Assembly (NCBI GenBank): GCA_028871055.1
Contig: JAGWON010000008.1
Span: forward strand, 84,057-148,056
Length of the DNA: 64,000 nt
Reading direction: 5' to 3'
DNA from: Alphaproteobacteria bacterium
GTDB lineage: Bacteria > Pseudomonadota > Alphaproteobacteria > ATCC43930 > CGMCC-115725
In this document: positions 15,141 through 23,478 of the stretch, in pieces
Position numbering within the stretch: position 1 is the stretch's first letter
Layout of the letters: every line of letters starts with the position of its first letter
The notes under the pieces: model-generated
Databases searched by the model: none
What the model was told of the DNA's origin: nothing
Seen by the model: only the letters and a program-made list of their open reading frames with translations
Program-made: the position numbers and the translations under genes

Positions 15141-17461
15141 CGGCGCGCCTGCCGGATTGCGCGCCACACGGCGTGCGGCGTCGCCGGCATCTCGATGGTC
15201 GCGATGCCGAGGCCGGCGAGGGCGTCGACTACGGCGTTCATCACCGCCGGCGGCGCGCCGATGGCGCCGGCCTCGCCCGCGCCCTTGATGCCGAGCGGAT
15301 TGGTTCGGCACGGCACGACGTTGGTGGCGAACTCGATCGCCGGCATGTCGGCGGCGTGAGGCAGCGCGTAGTCCATGAACGAGCCGGTGAGCAGCTGGCC
15401 GCCGGCGTCGTAGACGCAGCCCTCGATCAGCGCCTGGCCGATGCCCTGGACCACGCCGCCGTGCACCTGGCCGGCGAGCAGCAGCGGATTCACCACGTTG
15501 CCGAAATCGTCGACCACGACGTAGCGCAGTACGGCGGTGACGCCGGTTTCGGGATCGATCTCGACCTCGCAGACGTGGCAGCCGTTGGGAAAGGTGTGCG
15601 CGGCCGGAAGGTAATGCGCCTTCTCGTCGAAGCCCGGCTCGAAGCCCGCCGGCAGCAGCAGCGGATTGAACGCTGCCTGCGCGATCTCGGCGATGCCGAC
15701 CCGCTTGTCCGTTCCGGCGACGGTATAGAATCCGTCGGCGAATTCGATGTCGGCCTCGGCGGCCTCGAGCCGATGCGCGGCGATCGTCTTGCCCTTGTCG
15801 ATGAGGCGCCGGACGGCGATACCAAGCGCGTTGCCCGCGACCGGCAGCGAGCGCGAGCCGCCGGTGCCCCGGCCGAAGCCGACTATGTCGGTGTCGCCCT
15901 GATGCACGCGCACGCGCTCGAAGGGTAGACCGAGACCGTCGGCGACGAGCTGCGCGTAGGCGGTCTGATGGCCCTGGCCGGTCGATTGCGAGCCGACGAT
16001 GACGGTGACCGCGCCGCTCGTATCGAAGCGGATCTCGGCCATCTCGTCGAAGCCGCCGCCGCATTGCTCGATATAGGTCGAGACGCCGAGACCGCGCAGC
16101 TTGCCGCGCGCCTGCGATTGCGCCCGGCGCGCGGCGAAGCCGTCGGCGTCGGCGTGCGCGAGCGCGTCGGCGAGGTTCTTGGCGAATTCGCCGCTGTCGT
16201 AGGTCATGCCGAGCGCGGTCTTGAACGGCATGGCGTCGGGCGGAATGAAGTTGCGGCGGCGCAGTTCGGTCGGCCGCACGCCGAGCTGGCGCGCGGCGTG
16301 ATCGACCAGCCGCTCGAGCACGTAATTGGCCTCGGGCCGGCCGGCGCCGCGATAGGCGTCGACCGGGACGGTGTTGGTGTAGACGCCCTTGACGCGCACC
16401 ACCGCGGCCGGCGTGCGATAGACGCCGGCCAGCATCGCGGTGCCCGCCATGGTCGGAATGAAGGTGCCGAAATTCGACAGATAGGCGCCGAGATTGGCGA
16501 CGGTCTCGACGTCGATCGCCAGGAAGTTGAGGCCGGCGTCGAGCGCCAACCGCGCGCGCGTGACATTATCGCGGCCATGCGCGTCGGTGAGGAAGGATTC
16601 GCTCCGCTCGCCGATCCATTTCACCGGCATGCCGAGCTTGCGCGCCGCATGGAGCACCAGGCCCTGCTCGGGATAGAGGAACAGCTTCATGCCGAAACCG
16701 CCGCCGACGTCGGGCGTCACCACGCGGAAGCGGTTCTCGGGCAGCTTGAAGACGTTGGCCGCGAGCAGCCGGCGGATCGCGTGCGAGCCCTGGGTCGAGG
16801 TATAGAGCGTGAAGCGTTCCTCGCCGGCATCGTACGATCCCAGCGCGCCGCGCGGCTCCATCGAATTGGCGACGATGCGGTTGTTGACCATGCTCAGCTC
16901 GACGACGTGCCGCGCCTTGGCGAACGCGGCCTCGACCGCCTTGCGATTGCCGCTCTCCCAGTCGAAGCAGAGGTTGCTCGGAATGTCGTCCCAGACCAGC
17001 TTCTGGCCGGGCGCAGCCGCGCCGGCGGTGTCCGCGACCGCGGGCAGAATCTCGTAATCGACCCGGATCAGTTCGGCGGCGTCCTTGGCGGCGGCGACGG
17101 TCTCGGCGACGACGAAAGCGATGCCGTCCCCAACGTGCCGCGCGCGGCCGACCGCGAGCAGCGGATGCTCGACCATCCGGATGCGGCTGCCGTCGCGGTT
17201 CTTGAGCGGCACGACGCAGGGAATCCGGCCGATGCCGTCGCGCTCGAGATCGGCGCCGGTGAAGACGGCAAAAACGCCGGGCGCCGCCCGCGCCGCCGCC
17301 GCGTCGATGGCGCGGATCGTCGCGTGCGCATGCGGCGAGCGCAGGACGTAGCCCGCCGCATGGCGCGGCAATACGATGTCGTCGGTGTAGCGGCCGCTGC
17401 CGGTGATGAAGCGGCGATCCTCGCTGCGCCGCACCGGCTGGCCCATGCCGAACTGTCCCAT
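15137..17461 (-). CDS. Xanthine dehydrogenase / CO-dehydrogenase-like large subunit (molybdopterin-binding, form II)
   Basis: A 774-residue molybdenum hydroxylase large subunit. The N-terminal substrate domain starts GQPVRRSEDRRFITGSGRYTDD. Mo-cofactor motifs include VVTPDVGGGFGMK, VDAYRGAGRPEANYVLERL and SQSTGQGHQTAYAQ. The catalytic glutamate is E730 in KGAGEAGAIGAPP. The active-site loop reads AYRGAGR, the form II pattern, and not AYRCSFR of true CO dehydrogenase, so CO oxidation is unlikely. The FAD (CoxM) and 2Fe-2S (CoxS) subunits are not adjacent. ATG 17461 is the first gene of the five-gene operon running to 10203. It is divergent from the YedK gene. Confidence 0.9.
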   Translation of the reverse strand: MGQFGMGQPVRRSEDRRFITGSGRYTDDIVLPRHAAGYVLRSPHAHATIRAIDAAAARAAPGVFAVFTGADLERDGIGRIPCVVPLKNRDGSRIRMVEHPLLAVGRARHVGDGIAFVVAETVAAAKDAAELIRVDYEILPAVADTAGAAAPGQKLVWDDIPSNLCFDWESGNRKAVEAAFAKARHVVELSMVNNRIVANSMEPRGALGSYDAGEERFTLYTSTQGSHAIRRLLAANVFKLPENRFRVVTPDVGGGFGMKLFLYPEQGLVLHAARKLGMPVKWIGERSESFLTDAHGRDNVTRARLALDAGLNFLAIDVETVANLGAYLSNFGTFIPTMAGTAMLAGVYRTPAAVVRVKGVYTNTVPVDAYRGAGRPEANYVLERLVDHAARQLGVRPTELRRRNFIPPDAMPFKTALGMTYDSGEFAKNLADALAHADADGFAARRAQSQARGKLRGLGVSTYIEQCGGGFDEMAEIRFDTSGAVTVIVGSQSTGQGHQTAYAQLVADGLGLPFERVRVHQGDTDIVGFGRGTGGSRSLPVAGNALGIAVRRLIDKGKTIAAHRLEAAEADIEFADGFYTVAGTDKRVGIAEIAQAAFNPLLLPAGFEPGFDEKAHYLPAAHTFPNGCHVCEVEIDPETGVTAVLRYVVVDDFGNVVNPLLLAGQVHGGVVQGIGQALIEGCVYDAGGQLLTGSFMDYALPHAADMPAIEFATNVVPCRTNPLGIKGAGEAGAIGAPPAVMNAVVDALAGLGIATIEMPATPHAVWRAIRQARR

Positions 17462-17568
17462 TGGCGGAGAATCTCGGTCTTGGGAATGAAGGCCGGTAAA
17501 ATAGCGGCGGATGCACGGGCCGACCAATCCCTTTTTCGCCCGGTTGCCATGACCGAACGGAGACAGCG

Positions 17569-18288
17569 ATGTGCGGGCGCTACACGCTGACGACGCCGGC
17601 CGAGGTGCTGCACGATGTGTTCGGCTTCGTCGAGCGGCCGAACCTGCCGGCGCGCTACAACATCGCGCCGAGCCAGGAGGCGCCGGTCATGCGCCAGCGC
17701 CGCCAACCCAAGGGCGAGCGCACGGTGCAGAGCCTGCGCTGGGGGCTGATCCCGTCCTGGGCCAAGGACGCGCGCATCGCGTCGTCGCTGATCAACGCGC
17801 GCGCCGAAACCCTGTCGTCGCGGCCGGCCTTCGCCAAGGCGCTGCGCCAGCGGCGCTGTGCCGCGCTGGCCGACGGCTTCTACGACTGGTCGGGCGAGGG
17901 CGCGGCGAGGCAGCCCTATCTGGTGACGCGGCGCGACGGCGCGCCCTTCGCCTTCGCCGGTCTATGGGACCGCTGGATCGAGCGCCGGGACGGCGCCGCG
18001 ACGCCGGTCGATACGTTCACCATCGTCACCACCGCGGCGAACGAGTTGCTGCGGCAACTGCATCCGCGCATGCCGGTGATCCTGACGGGCGCAGCGCTCG
18101 ATGCCTGGCTCGATCCCGAGAGCAATCCGGTGCGCATCGCGGCCGCGCTGCGCGGCGCGCCGAGCGCGGCGCTGCGCTACGTGCCAGTGAGCAAGCGGGT
18201 GAATTCGGCGCGCGTCGACGAGCCGGAGCTGGCGGCGCCAGTCGGGCCGGAGACGGTCGGCATGGATGCCGGCGCATCGATCCAGTAG
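17569..18288 (+). CDS. Abasic-site processing protein (YedK / HMCES family)
   Basis: A 239-residue SRAP-domain protein. The invariant MCGRY start supplies Cys2, which becomes the N-terminal residue after methionine removal and forms a thiazolidine crosslink to abasic sites in single-stranded DNA. Other family residues are RYNIAPSQ, SLRWGLIPSWAKD, LINARAET and LHPRMPV (catalytic His). ADGFYDWS is also conserved. ATG 17569 follows ACGGAG. It protects abasic sites in ssDNA during replication. Confidence 0.94.
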   Translation: MCGRYTLTTPAEVLHDVFGFVERPNLPARYNIAPSQEAPVMRQRRQPKGERTVQSLRWGLIPSWAKDARIASSLINARAETLSSRPAFAKALRQRRCAALADGFYDWSGEGAARQPYLVTRRDGAPFAFAGLWDRWIERRDGAATPVDTFTIVTTAANELLRQLHPRMPVILTGAALDAWLDPESNPVRIAAALRGAPSAALRYVPVSKRVNSARVDEPELAAPVGPETVGMDAGASIQ

Positions 18289-18330
18289 GCTCGGCGCGGC
18301 ACGGAACATCGGTCGGTTCGGAAAACGGAA

Positions 18331-19320
18331 ATGGCAGAGATTTCGGCCGCATTCGGCACATCGCATACGCCGATGCTGAACAGTCCGGCGGAGGACTTCC
18401 CGAAGCACGCGGCCCTCGATCGCGCAAGCCGCCCGCTCTACGACAAATCCGGACGCCGCAGCACCTATGACGAGCTCGAGCGCAACGGCGATCCGACGAT
18501 CCTGCGCGAGATCACGCCTGCGGTGCTGGCGGAGAAGGCGGCGCGCTGCCAGGCCGGCATCGCTCGCCTGGCCGACGCCATCCGCGATGCGGCGCTGGAT
18601 GCGCTGATCGTCGTCGGTGACGACCAGCACGAGCAGTTCTTCGACGACAACATGCCGGCAATCTCGCTCTTTTGCGGCGAGGAAATTCCGAACACCGTCG
18701 CGGCGCTGCCCGACGATGCGCCCGAATTCTGGAAGCAGGCGCGCGCGCAGTACCATGAGCCGTCCGGCACCCGCCATTATCCGGTGGCCGCGGCGCTGGC
18801 GCGGCATCTGATCGATGCCCTCGTCGAGCGCGAGTTCGACGTCAGCGTCTCGCAGCGCCTGTCGGTGGCGCGCGGCGAAGGGCACGCATTCGGCTTCGTC
18901 CACCGGCGGCTGATGGTCGATACGCCGATCCCGATCGTACCGATTGCGCTCAACACGTATTACCCGCCGAACCAGCCGCCGCCGCGTCGTTGCTACCGCC
19001 TGGGGCAAGCGATCCGTGCAGCGACCGAAGCCTGGTCGCGGGACCAACGCATCGGCATCCTCGCGTCGGGCGGGCTCAGCCACTTCGTCGTCGACGAAGC
19101 CCTCGATCGGCTGGTGCTGGATGCGTGCCGGCGCAAGGACGCCGCGGTACTGTCGTCGCTGCCGACGCAACGGCTCGAATCGGGCAGCTCCGAGATTCGC
19201 AACTGGATCGTCGTCGCCGGCGCGGCCGAGCAGCTCGCGCTGCGGTGGTGCGACTACATTCCGTGCTATCGCTCGACCGCGGGCACCGGGACCGGCGTCG
19301 CCTTCGCAACCTGGAGCTAG
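18331..19320 (+). CDS. LigB-type class III extradiol dioxygenase family protein
   Basis: A 329-residue protein with the LigB fold. SHTPMLNSP near residue 11-19 supplies an iron-binding His, VVGDDQHEQFFDDN at about 91-104 supplies further catalytic residues, and ASGGLSHFVVD is near the C-terminal half. Class III extradiol enzymes cleave catecholic rings using Fe(II). There is no separate alpha (LigA) subunit next to it, so it may be a single-subunit dioxygenase or a family member with another substrate. The TAG stop shares CTAG with the convergent gene. Confidence 0.82.
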   Translation: MAEISAAFGTSHTPMLNSPAEDFPKHAALDRASRPLYDKSGRRSTYDELERNGDPTILREITPAVLAEKAARCQAGIARLADAIRDAALDALIVVGDDQHEQFFDDNMPAISLFCGEEIPNTVAALPDDAPEFWKQARAQYHEPSGTRHYPVAAALARHLIDALVEREFDVSVSQRLSVARGEGHAFGFVHRRLMVDTPIPIVPIALNTYYPPNQPPPRRCYRLGQAIRAATEAWSRDQRIGILASGGLSHFVVDEALDRLVLDACRRKDAAVLSSLPTQRLESGSSEIRNWIVVAGAAEQLALRWCDYIPCYRSTAGTGTGVAFATWS

Positions 19321-20069
19321 CTGCCCTTCTTGTCCTTGCGGGCGGCGACGATGAGTTGGCGCAGGCCGTCGATGTCGACCGCGCCCATGGTGAGCTTGTC
19401 GCCGATCACCATCGCCGGCGTGGCGTCGACGCCGAGGGCGTCGGCAAGCGCGTAGTTGCGCTGGATAATCGCGTTGGTCTTGGCCGAGGCCATATCGTCC
19501 TTGAGCCGGGCCATGTCGAGGCCGGCTTCCTGCGCGACCTTCATCACCGCGGCGTCGTCGATCGTGCCCCGGAGCGCCATCATGCGGTCGTGGAACGCCG
19601 CGTATTTGCCCTGCTTGCGCGCGGCGATGGCGACGCGCGAGGCATAGACCGAGACCGGGCCGAGGATCGGGAACTCCTTGTAGACGACGCGGAGCTTGCC
19701 GTCCTCCTTGATCATCGCCTCGAGCGAGGGTTCGAGCGCCTTGCAGTAGGGACAGCGATAGTCGAAGAACTCGACCAGCGTCACGTCGCCCTTGGGATTG
19801 CCGCCGACCGCGGAATCGGGATCGTGCAGCAGCTCGGCGCGCCTGGCGACGATCGCCTTCTGCTGCTCCGCCGCCTTCGCCGCGGCGGCTTTCGCCTGCG
19901 CCGCTTTCAGCGAGTCCATGACCGTCTCGGGATGCTGAAGCAGATAGTCGTGGATGATGCGGTCGAGCTGCTGCTTCTGCTGCGGCGAGAACGATTGCGC
20001 CGAGGCCGGCGGCGCCGCGACCAGGGCGACGGCGAGCACGGCCAGCATGGCGGTGGCGAATTCCGTCAT
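19317..20069 (-). CDS. DsbA family periplasmic thiol oxidoreductase
   Basis: A 250-residue secreted protein. The signal peptide is MTEFATAMLAVLAVALVAAP with cleavage after ASA. A charged coiled-coil-like segment (LKAAQAKAAAAKAAEQQKA) follows, then a thioredoxin-fold domain with the CPYC active site in FFDYRCPYCKALEP and the cis-Pro loop VDATPAMVIG. This Com1/DsbA-like (ScsC/BdbD) layout is common in Alphaproteobacteria. It is likely to oxidise or isomerise disulfides in the periplasm. I chose ATG 20069 because AAGGA lies about 7 nt upstream. Confidence 0.9.
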   Translation of the reverse strand: MTEFATAMLAVLAVALVAAPPASAQSFSPQQKQQLDRIIHDYLLQHPETVMDSLKAAQAKAAAAKAAEQQKAIVARRAELLHDPDSAVGGNPKGDVTLVEFFDYRCPYCKALEPSLEAMIKEDGKLRVVYKEFPILGPVSVYASRVAIAARKQGKYAAFHDRMMALRGTIDDAAVMKVAQEAGLDMARLKDDMASAKTNAIIQRNYALADALGVDATPAMVIGDKLTMGAVDIDGLRQLIVAARKDKKGS

Positions 20070-20130
20070 CGCGCTTCCTTTCATTCTACATTCTAAGAGC
20101 GAATTCCGTTCCGGCGAGATCACAATCGGT

Positions 20131-20232
20131 CGTCGTTCCCGCGCACGCGGGAATCCAGGAGCGAGCGACGCGCCGCCGCCCCCGGATCAAGTCCGGGGCA
20201 GGCCTTGGACCCCCGCTTCCGCGGGGGTGACG
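20131..20232. repeat. Composite palindromic intergenic repeat (three hairpins)
   Basis: Three adjacent perfect or near-perfect hairpins lie between two minus-strand genes: TTCCCGCG-CA-CGCGGGAA (20136-20153), CCCCGGA / TCCGGGG with a 5-nt loop (20180-20198), and CCCCCGC-TTCC-GCGGGGG (20210-20227). The first and last are of the type dispersed as repeats in many alphaproteobacterial genomes. No second copy is present in this window. They may also form a 3' structure for the M48 protease transcript's neighbour. Confidence 0.6.
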
Positions 20233-20273
20233 GCCAAGATTAATCGACGTCATCGAAATCCCGCCTTCAGCCC

Positions 20274-21626
20274 CTATGACTTGTCGCGAAGTTGCTTGGC
20301 TTGGCTGTAGATGTCCTGGGCACGCTGGCGCTGGGGACCGGCGGGCAAGAGCTTGCGCGCGCGCTGCGCCTGCTGGATCGCGGTCTTGTAGTCGCCGTTC
20401 GCCATGCCTTCCTCGGCGAGGCTGAGCGCCGCCATGCCGATGTTGTTGCTCCGGCCATAGGCGATCGCCAGGAAATGCCAGGCGTCAGGATTGTCGCTCT
20501 CGAAGGCGACGGCGCTGGACAGCTGCGCCAGGGCCTTCGGCAAGAGGGCGGGGTCGTTGGTCTCGAGCTCGACCTGGGCCAGCTCGACGCGCATCAAGGG
20601 CGCGTCGTTGAGCGCGACCGCGCGCTGATAAGGCGCCACCGCCTCGGCGACGCGCCCATTGTCGAACAGGATCTGGCCCTTGAGCTCCCAGAAATAGGGA
20701 TTGTTCGGCTCGTCGTGAATCAGGCCATCGATCTCCGCTAGCGCCTTGTCCAGCTCCGGAATGCGGTAATAGGCGATCGTCCGGGCGTAACGCGCCGGCA
20801 CCGATTTGTCGCTCGCGGGATATTTGGCCAGCGTCTCGGCCGGCGGATCGAGGAAGCCGTGAAGTTTGGCCTTCACGTTGTTGAGCATCGCGATCCATTG
20901 CGGCGGATCCGGATTGTTCGTATAGGGCGAGTGGGCGACGTGCTGGCGCACGTAATCGATACGCTCGCTGGTGAGCGGGTGGGTGCGCAGATAGGGGTCC
21001 TGGCGCGCCGCCGACAACAACTCCTCGGGCTCGAGGATATCGAAGAAATCGAGCAGGCCCTTGGACGATTGATGGGTCTTGTCGAGGAAAGAGAGGGCGG
21101 CGTGGTCGGCCGCGCCTTCCTGTGCCACCGAGAACGACAGGAACGAGCGCTCGCCGACGCCTTCGCCGCCGGCCATCGCGCCGCCAATCCCGCCGGGCTG
21201 GCCGCCGGCGACTGCGGCAGCGCCGCCGACCACCATGGCGATGATGGCCTTGATCGTCGCGTCCTTCATCTCGGCCTGGAAGCGCGCGAGATGGCCGCCG
21301 GCGATGTGGCCGGTTTCGTGCGCCGTGATGCCGACCAGCTCGTTGGGCCGTTCGGCGCGCTCGATCGTGCCGGTGTTCATGAAGATGTTCTGGCCGCCAG
21401 CCACGAACGAATTGAGCTGCGGATCCTGGACGATGTAGAAGTGCAGGGCATTGGGATCGAGCCCGGCGGCGCGCCAGACCGGCATTTCAAAGGTGCGGAG
21501 CATGGTCTCGGTCTCGACGTCGCGGATGAGGTTCGGCGAATTGTCATCGGCCGCCGCCTGTTGGACGAGCATGACGCTCGCCGCCAGCAGCAGGCAAACC
21601 GCCTTGAAACCTGTGCTCAAACGCAA
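20274..21626 (-). CDS. M48 family metalloprotease with TPR repeats (BepA-like)
   Basis: A 450-residue secreted protease. The signal peptide LRLSTGFKAVCLLLAASVML ends near AAAD. The zinc motif GITAHETGHIAGGH has the third ligand in AQEGAADHAAL. From about residue 265 the C-terminal half is TPR-like (EPNNPYFWELKGQILFDNGR, VALNDAPLMRVELAQ, NPDAWHFLAIAYGR). BepA/YfgC proteins tend outer-membrane assembly factors such as LptD. I chose TTG 21626 because GGAG is 8 nt upstream and it gives a clean signal peptide; ATG 21677 would add 17 residues without a ribosome site. Confidence 0.85.
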   Translation of the reverse strand: MRLSTGFKAVCLLLAASVMLVQQAAADDNSPNLIRDVETETMLRTFEMPVWRAAGLDPNALHFYIVQDPQLNSFVAGGQNIFMNTGTIERAERPNELVGITAHETGHIAGGHLARFQAEMKDATIKAIIAMVVGGAAAVAGGQPGGIGGAMAGGEGVGERSFLSFSVAQEGAADHAALSFLDKTHQSSKGLLDFFDILEPEELLSAARQDPYLRTHPLTSERIDYVRQHVAHSPYTNNPDPPQWIAMLNNVKAKLHGFLDPPAETLAKYPASDKSVPARYARTIAYYRIPELDKALAEIDGLIHDEPNNPYFWELKGQILFDNGRVAEAVAPYQRAVALNDAPLMRVELAQVELETNDPALLPKALAQLSSAVAFESDNPDAWHFLAIAYGRSNNIGMAALSLAEEGMANGDYKTAIQQAQRARKLLPAGPQRQRAQDIYSQAKQLRDKS

Positions 21627-21685
21627 ATTCCCGGCTCCGCTTCCATCCTGGGCAAAGAATCTCCAACCGGCATACATCTTATGCC

Positions 21686-21765
21686 GTCGTCGCGAGAAGC
21701 GAAGCGACGAAGCGATCCAGCTTGCGTGGCGCTCCCTGGATTGCTTCGCCTACGGCTCGCAACGA
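21686..21765. repeat. Imperfect inverted repeat, about 80 bp
   Basis: The left arm (21686-21720, ending GAAGCGATCCAG) and the right arm (21735-21765, starting CTGGATTGCTTCG) can fold into a long imperfect hairpin around a 14-nt loop. The ATTGCTTCG...CTCGCAACGAC wording resembles a widespread intergenic repeat of Alphaproteobacteria. No other copy is in the window. Confidence 0.6.
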
Positions 21766-22034
21766 CACGCGAGCGAACCGGGGTGGAAGCTGCACCGCGA
21801 CCAGGGCAATATGGAGACCATCCAAGGAAATCCTGCTTAGACGTCGTCGCTGCCGGGGTCAACGACGATTCCCGCGATCCGGTCCGGTTTTGATTTTCGC
21901 TGGCAGTTCCGTGCCGACTGCCTATTTCATGGCACCTTCATAGCACCGCCGGACGGGAGAGGGGCGAGCGAGAAGGGCGAAACTGGCGATATCCGAAACC
22001 GTGCCGCGCGAACGCCCCCGCGGCGCCCCGGGCG

Positions 22035-22063
22035 TTGACAGAACGCGCTTGTACGCTTATATA
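22035..22063 (+). promoter_or_regulatory. Strong sigma70-type promoter for the leader ORF / aminotransferase
   Basis: A perfect TTGACA (22035-22040), a 17-nt spacer and TATATA (22058-22063). Two TGTACGC copies (22050-22056 and 22070-22076) flank the -10 box at a 20-nt spacing and a further GTAC follows, which could be an operator. This is one of the best promoter matches in the window. Confidence 0.65.
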
Positions 22064-22102
22064 GAATGGTGTACGCAAAACACGTACCAGGGCGGTGAAG
22101 AC

Positions 22103-22324
22103 ATGCAGCTGAGGTCACTTAAGCCATTGACGGATGCGAGATTTCTGGATTCAGGGGGTCGCCCGCGCATAGCGGCGGCGAACGGTCGGGCGGAAAATAA
22201 ATTTTACCGAACGAAGCCAATTGGCGGCTCCGCAACGGCCGAAAAAATTAAAATCGACAAAACAAACCCAATTTTTGGCTTAGCGCCACGACCGCGCTGG
22301 CGCGTCGGCCGCAGTTTTTCATGA
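22103..22324 (+). CDS. Leader ORF coupled to the aminotransferase gene
   Basis: A 73-codon ORF starting ATGCAGCTG about 40 nt after the promoter, preceded by GGGCGGTGAAG. Its TGA overlaps the ATG of the aminotransferase (ATGA), and the latter has no ribosome site of its own (T-rich upstream), so its translation probably depends on this ORF. The peptide contains two similar segments, FYRTKPIGG and IDKTNPIFG, 17 residues apart, and local base composition is A-rich. It resembles repeat-derived sequence more than a conserved protein. It may be a regulatory leader or a repeat insertion that became part of the leader. Confidence 0.45.
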   Translation: MQLRSLKPLTDARFLDSGGRPRIAAANGRAENKFYRTKPIGGSATAEKIKIDKTNPIFGLAPRPRWRVGRSFS

Positions 22325-23469
22325 CCCTCAAGGTTTCCGCACGCGGACGCGTTCCGCCCTTCATCGTGATGGACGTGCTGCGCGACGCCAACGCCCGCGC
22401 GGCCGCGGGCAAGGACGTGCTGCATCTCGAAGTCGGACAGCCTTCGACGCCCGCGCCCCGGGGCGTGATCGAGGCGGCGCGCGCGGCGCTCGACCGCGAC
22501 GTGCTGGGCTATACCGACGCGCTCGGCCTGCCGGCGCTGCGCGCGGCGATCGCGGGCTATTACCGCAGCCGCTACGGCGTTGCGCTCGACCCGGCACGGG
22601 TCGTGGTCACCACCGGATCGTCGGCCGGCTTCATCCTCGCCTGCCTCGCCGCGTTCGAGCCGAACGACAAGGTGGCGATTTGTAGTCCGGGCTATCCCGC
22701 CTATCGCAACATCCTGACCGCACTCGACCTGGTTCCGGTGGAGCTGACCGCCGGTGCCGACGAGCGTTATCAGGTGACGCTCGACCGCCTGCGCCGGCAG
22801 GGCAACGGCGTCGAGGGCCTGATCGTCGCCAGCCCGGCCAATCCGACCGGCACCATGATTCCGCCGGACGAGCTCGGCGCCATCGCGCGCCATTGCCGCG
22901 ATGCCGGCATTCGGCTGATCTCGGACGAGATCTATCACGGCATCACCTATGGCGCGCCGGCCGCGACCGCACTTGCCTTCGATCCGCAGGCGATCGTGGT
23001 CAACAGCTTCTCGAAATACTTCTCGATGACCGGCTGGCGGGTCGGCTGGATGGCGGTGCCGGACGACATGGCGCGCGCGGTCGAATGCCTGGCGCAGAAT
23101 CTCTATGTCTCGCCGCCGGCGCTGTCGCAGCACGCGGCCATCGCCGCGTTCGATTGCCGTGCCGAGCTCGATGCCAACATCGCGCGCTATGCCGAGAACC
23201 GCGCCCTGCTGCTGCGTGAGCTGCCGGCGGCGGGCTTCGGTCGGCTCGCGCCGTCGGACGGCGCGTTCTATCTCTATGCCGACGTCGCGCATCGCAGCAA
23301 CGACAGCGAGGAATTCTGCCGCCGGCTATTGCGCGAGACCGACATCGCGCTGACGCCGGGCACGGATTTCGATCCGCGCCGCGGCCGCGCGACCGTGCGC
23401 CTTTGCTATGCCGGCTCGCGCGCCATCATCGCCGAAGCAGCGCGCCGGCTCAAGGCGTGGCGTGGCTAA
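22321..23469 (+). CDS. Class I/II PLP-dependent aminotransferase
   Basis: A 382-residue fold-type I aminotransferase. Motifs are LHLEVGQPSTPAP, SSAGFILACLAAFEPNDKVA (substrate loop), ASPANPTGTMIP (the conserved Asn contacting PLP), ISDEIYHGITYG (Asp and Tyr), SFSKYFSMTGWRVGW (the PLP lysine) and a C-terminal RLCYAGS with the carboxylate-binding arginine. It is related to aspartate/aromatic or alanine aminotransferases; the exact amino donor cannot be read. Its start overlaps the leader ORF stop. It ends 9 nt before the convergent rne gene. Confidence 0.9.
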   Translation: MTLKVSARGRVPPFIVMDVLRDANARAAAGKDVLHLEVGQPSTPAPRGVIEAARAALDRDVLGYTDALGLPALRAAIAGYYRSRYGVALDPARVVVTTGSSAGFILACLAAFEPNDKVAICSPGYPAYRNILTALDLVPVELTAGADERYQVTLDRLRRQGNGVEGLIVASPANPTGTMIPPDELGAIARHCRDAGIRLISDEIYHGITYGAPAATALAFDPQAIVVNSFSKYFSMTGWRVGWMAVPDDMARAVECLAQNLYVSPPALSQHAAIAAFDCRAELDANIARYAENRALLLRELPAAGFGRLAPSDGAFYLYADVAHRSNDSEEFCRRLLRETDIALTPGTDFDPRRGRATVRLCYAGSRAIIAEAARRLKAWRG

Positions 23470-23478
23470 GCGACGCCG

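Larger units (their letters stand above)
21627..22102. other. Intergenic region between the M48 protease and the aminotransferase leader ORF
   Basis: About 475 nt without a convincing gene. It holds the inverted repeat at 21686-21765 and the promoter at 22035-22063. The stretch between them (21770-22030) shows no recognisable element. Confidence 0.6.

Noticed and set aside
15137..17461. Assigning the molybdenum hydroxylase as a CO dehydrogenase
   Set aside because: The active-site loop is AYRGAGR (form II), not AYRCSFR.
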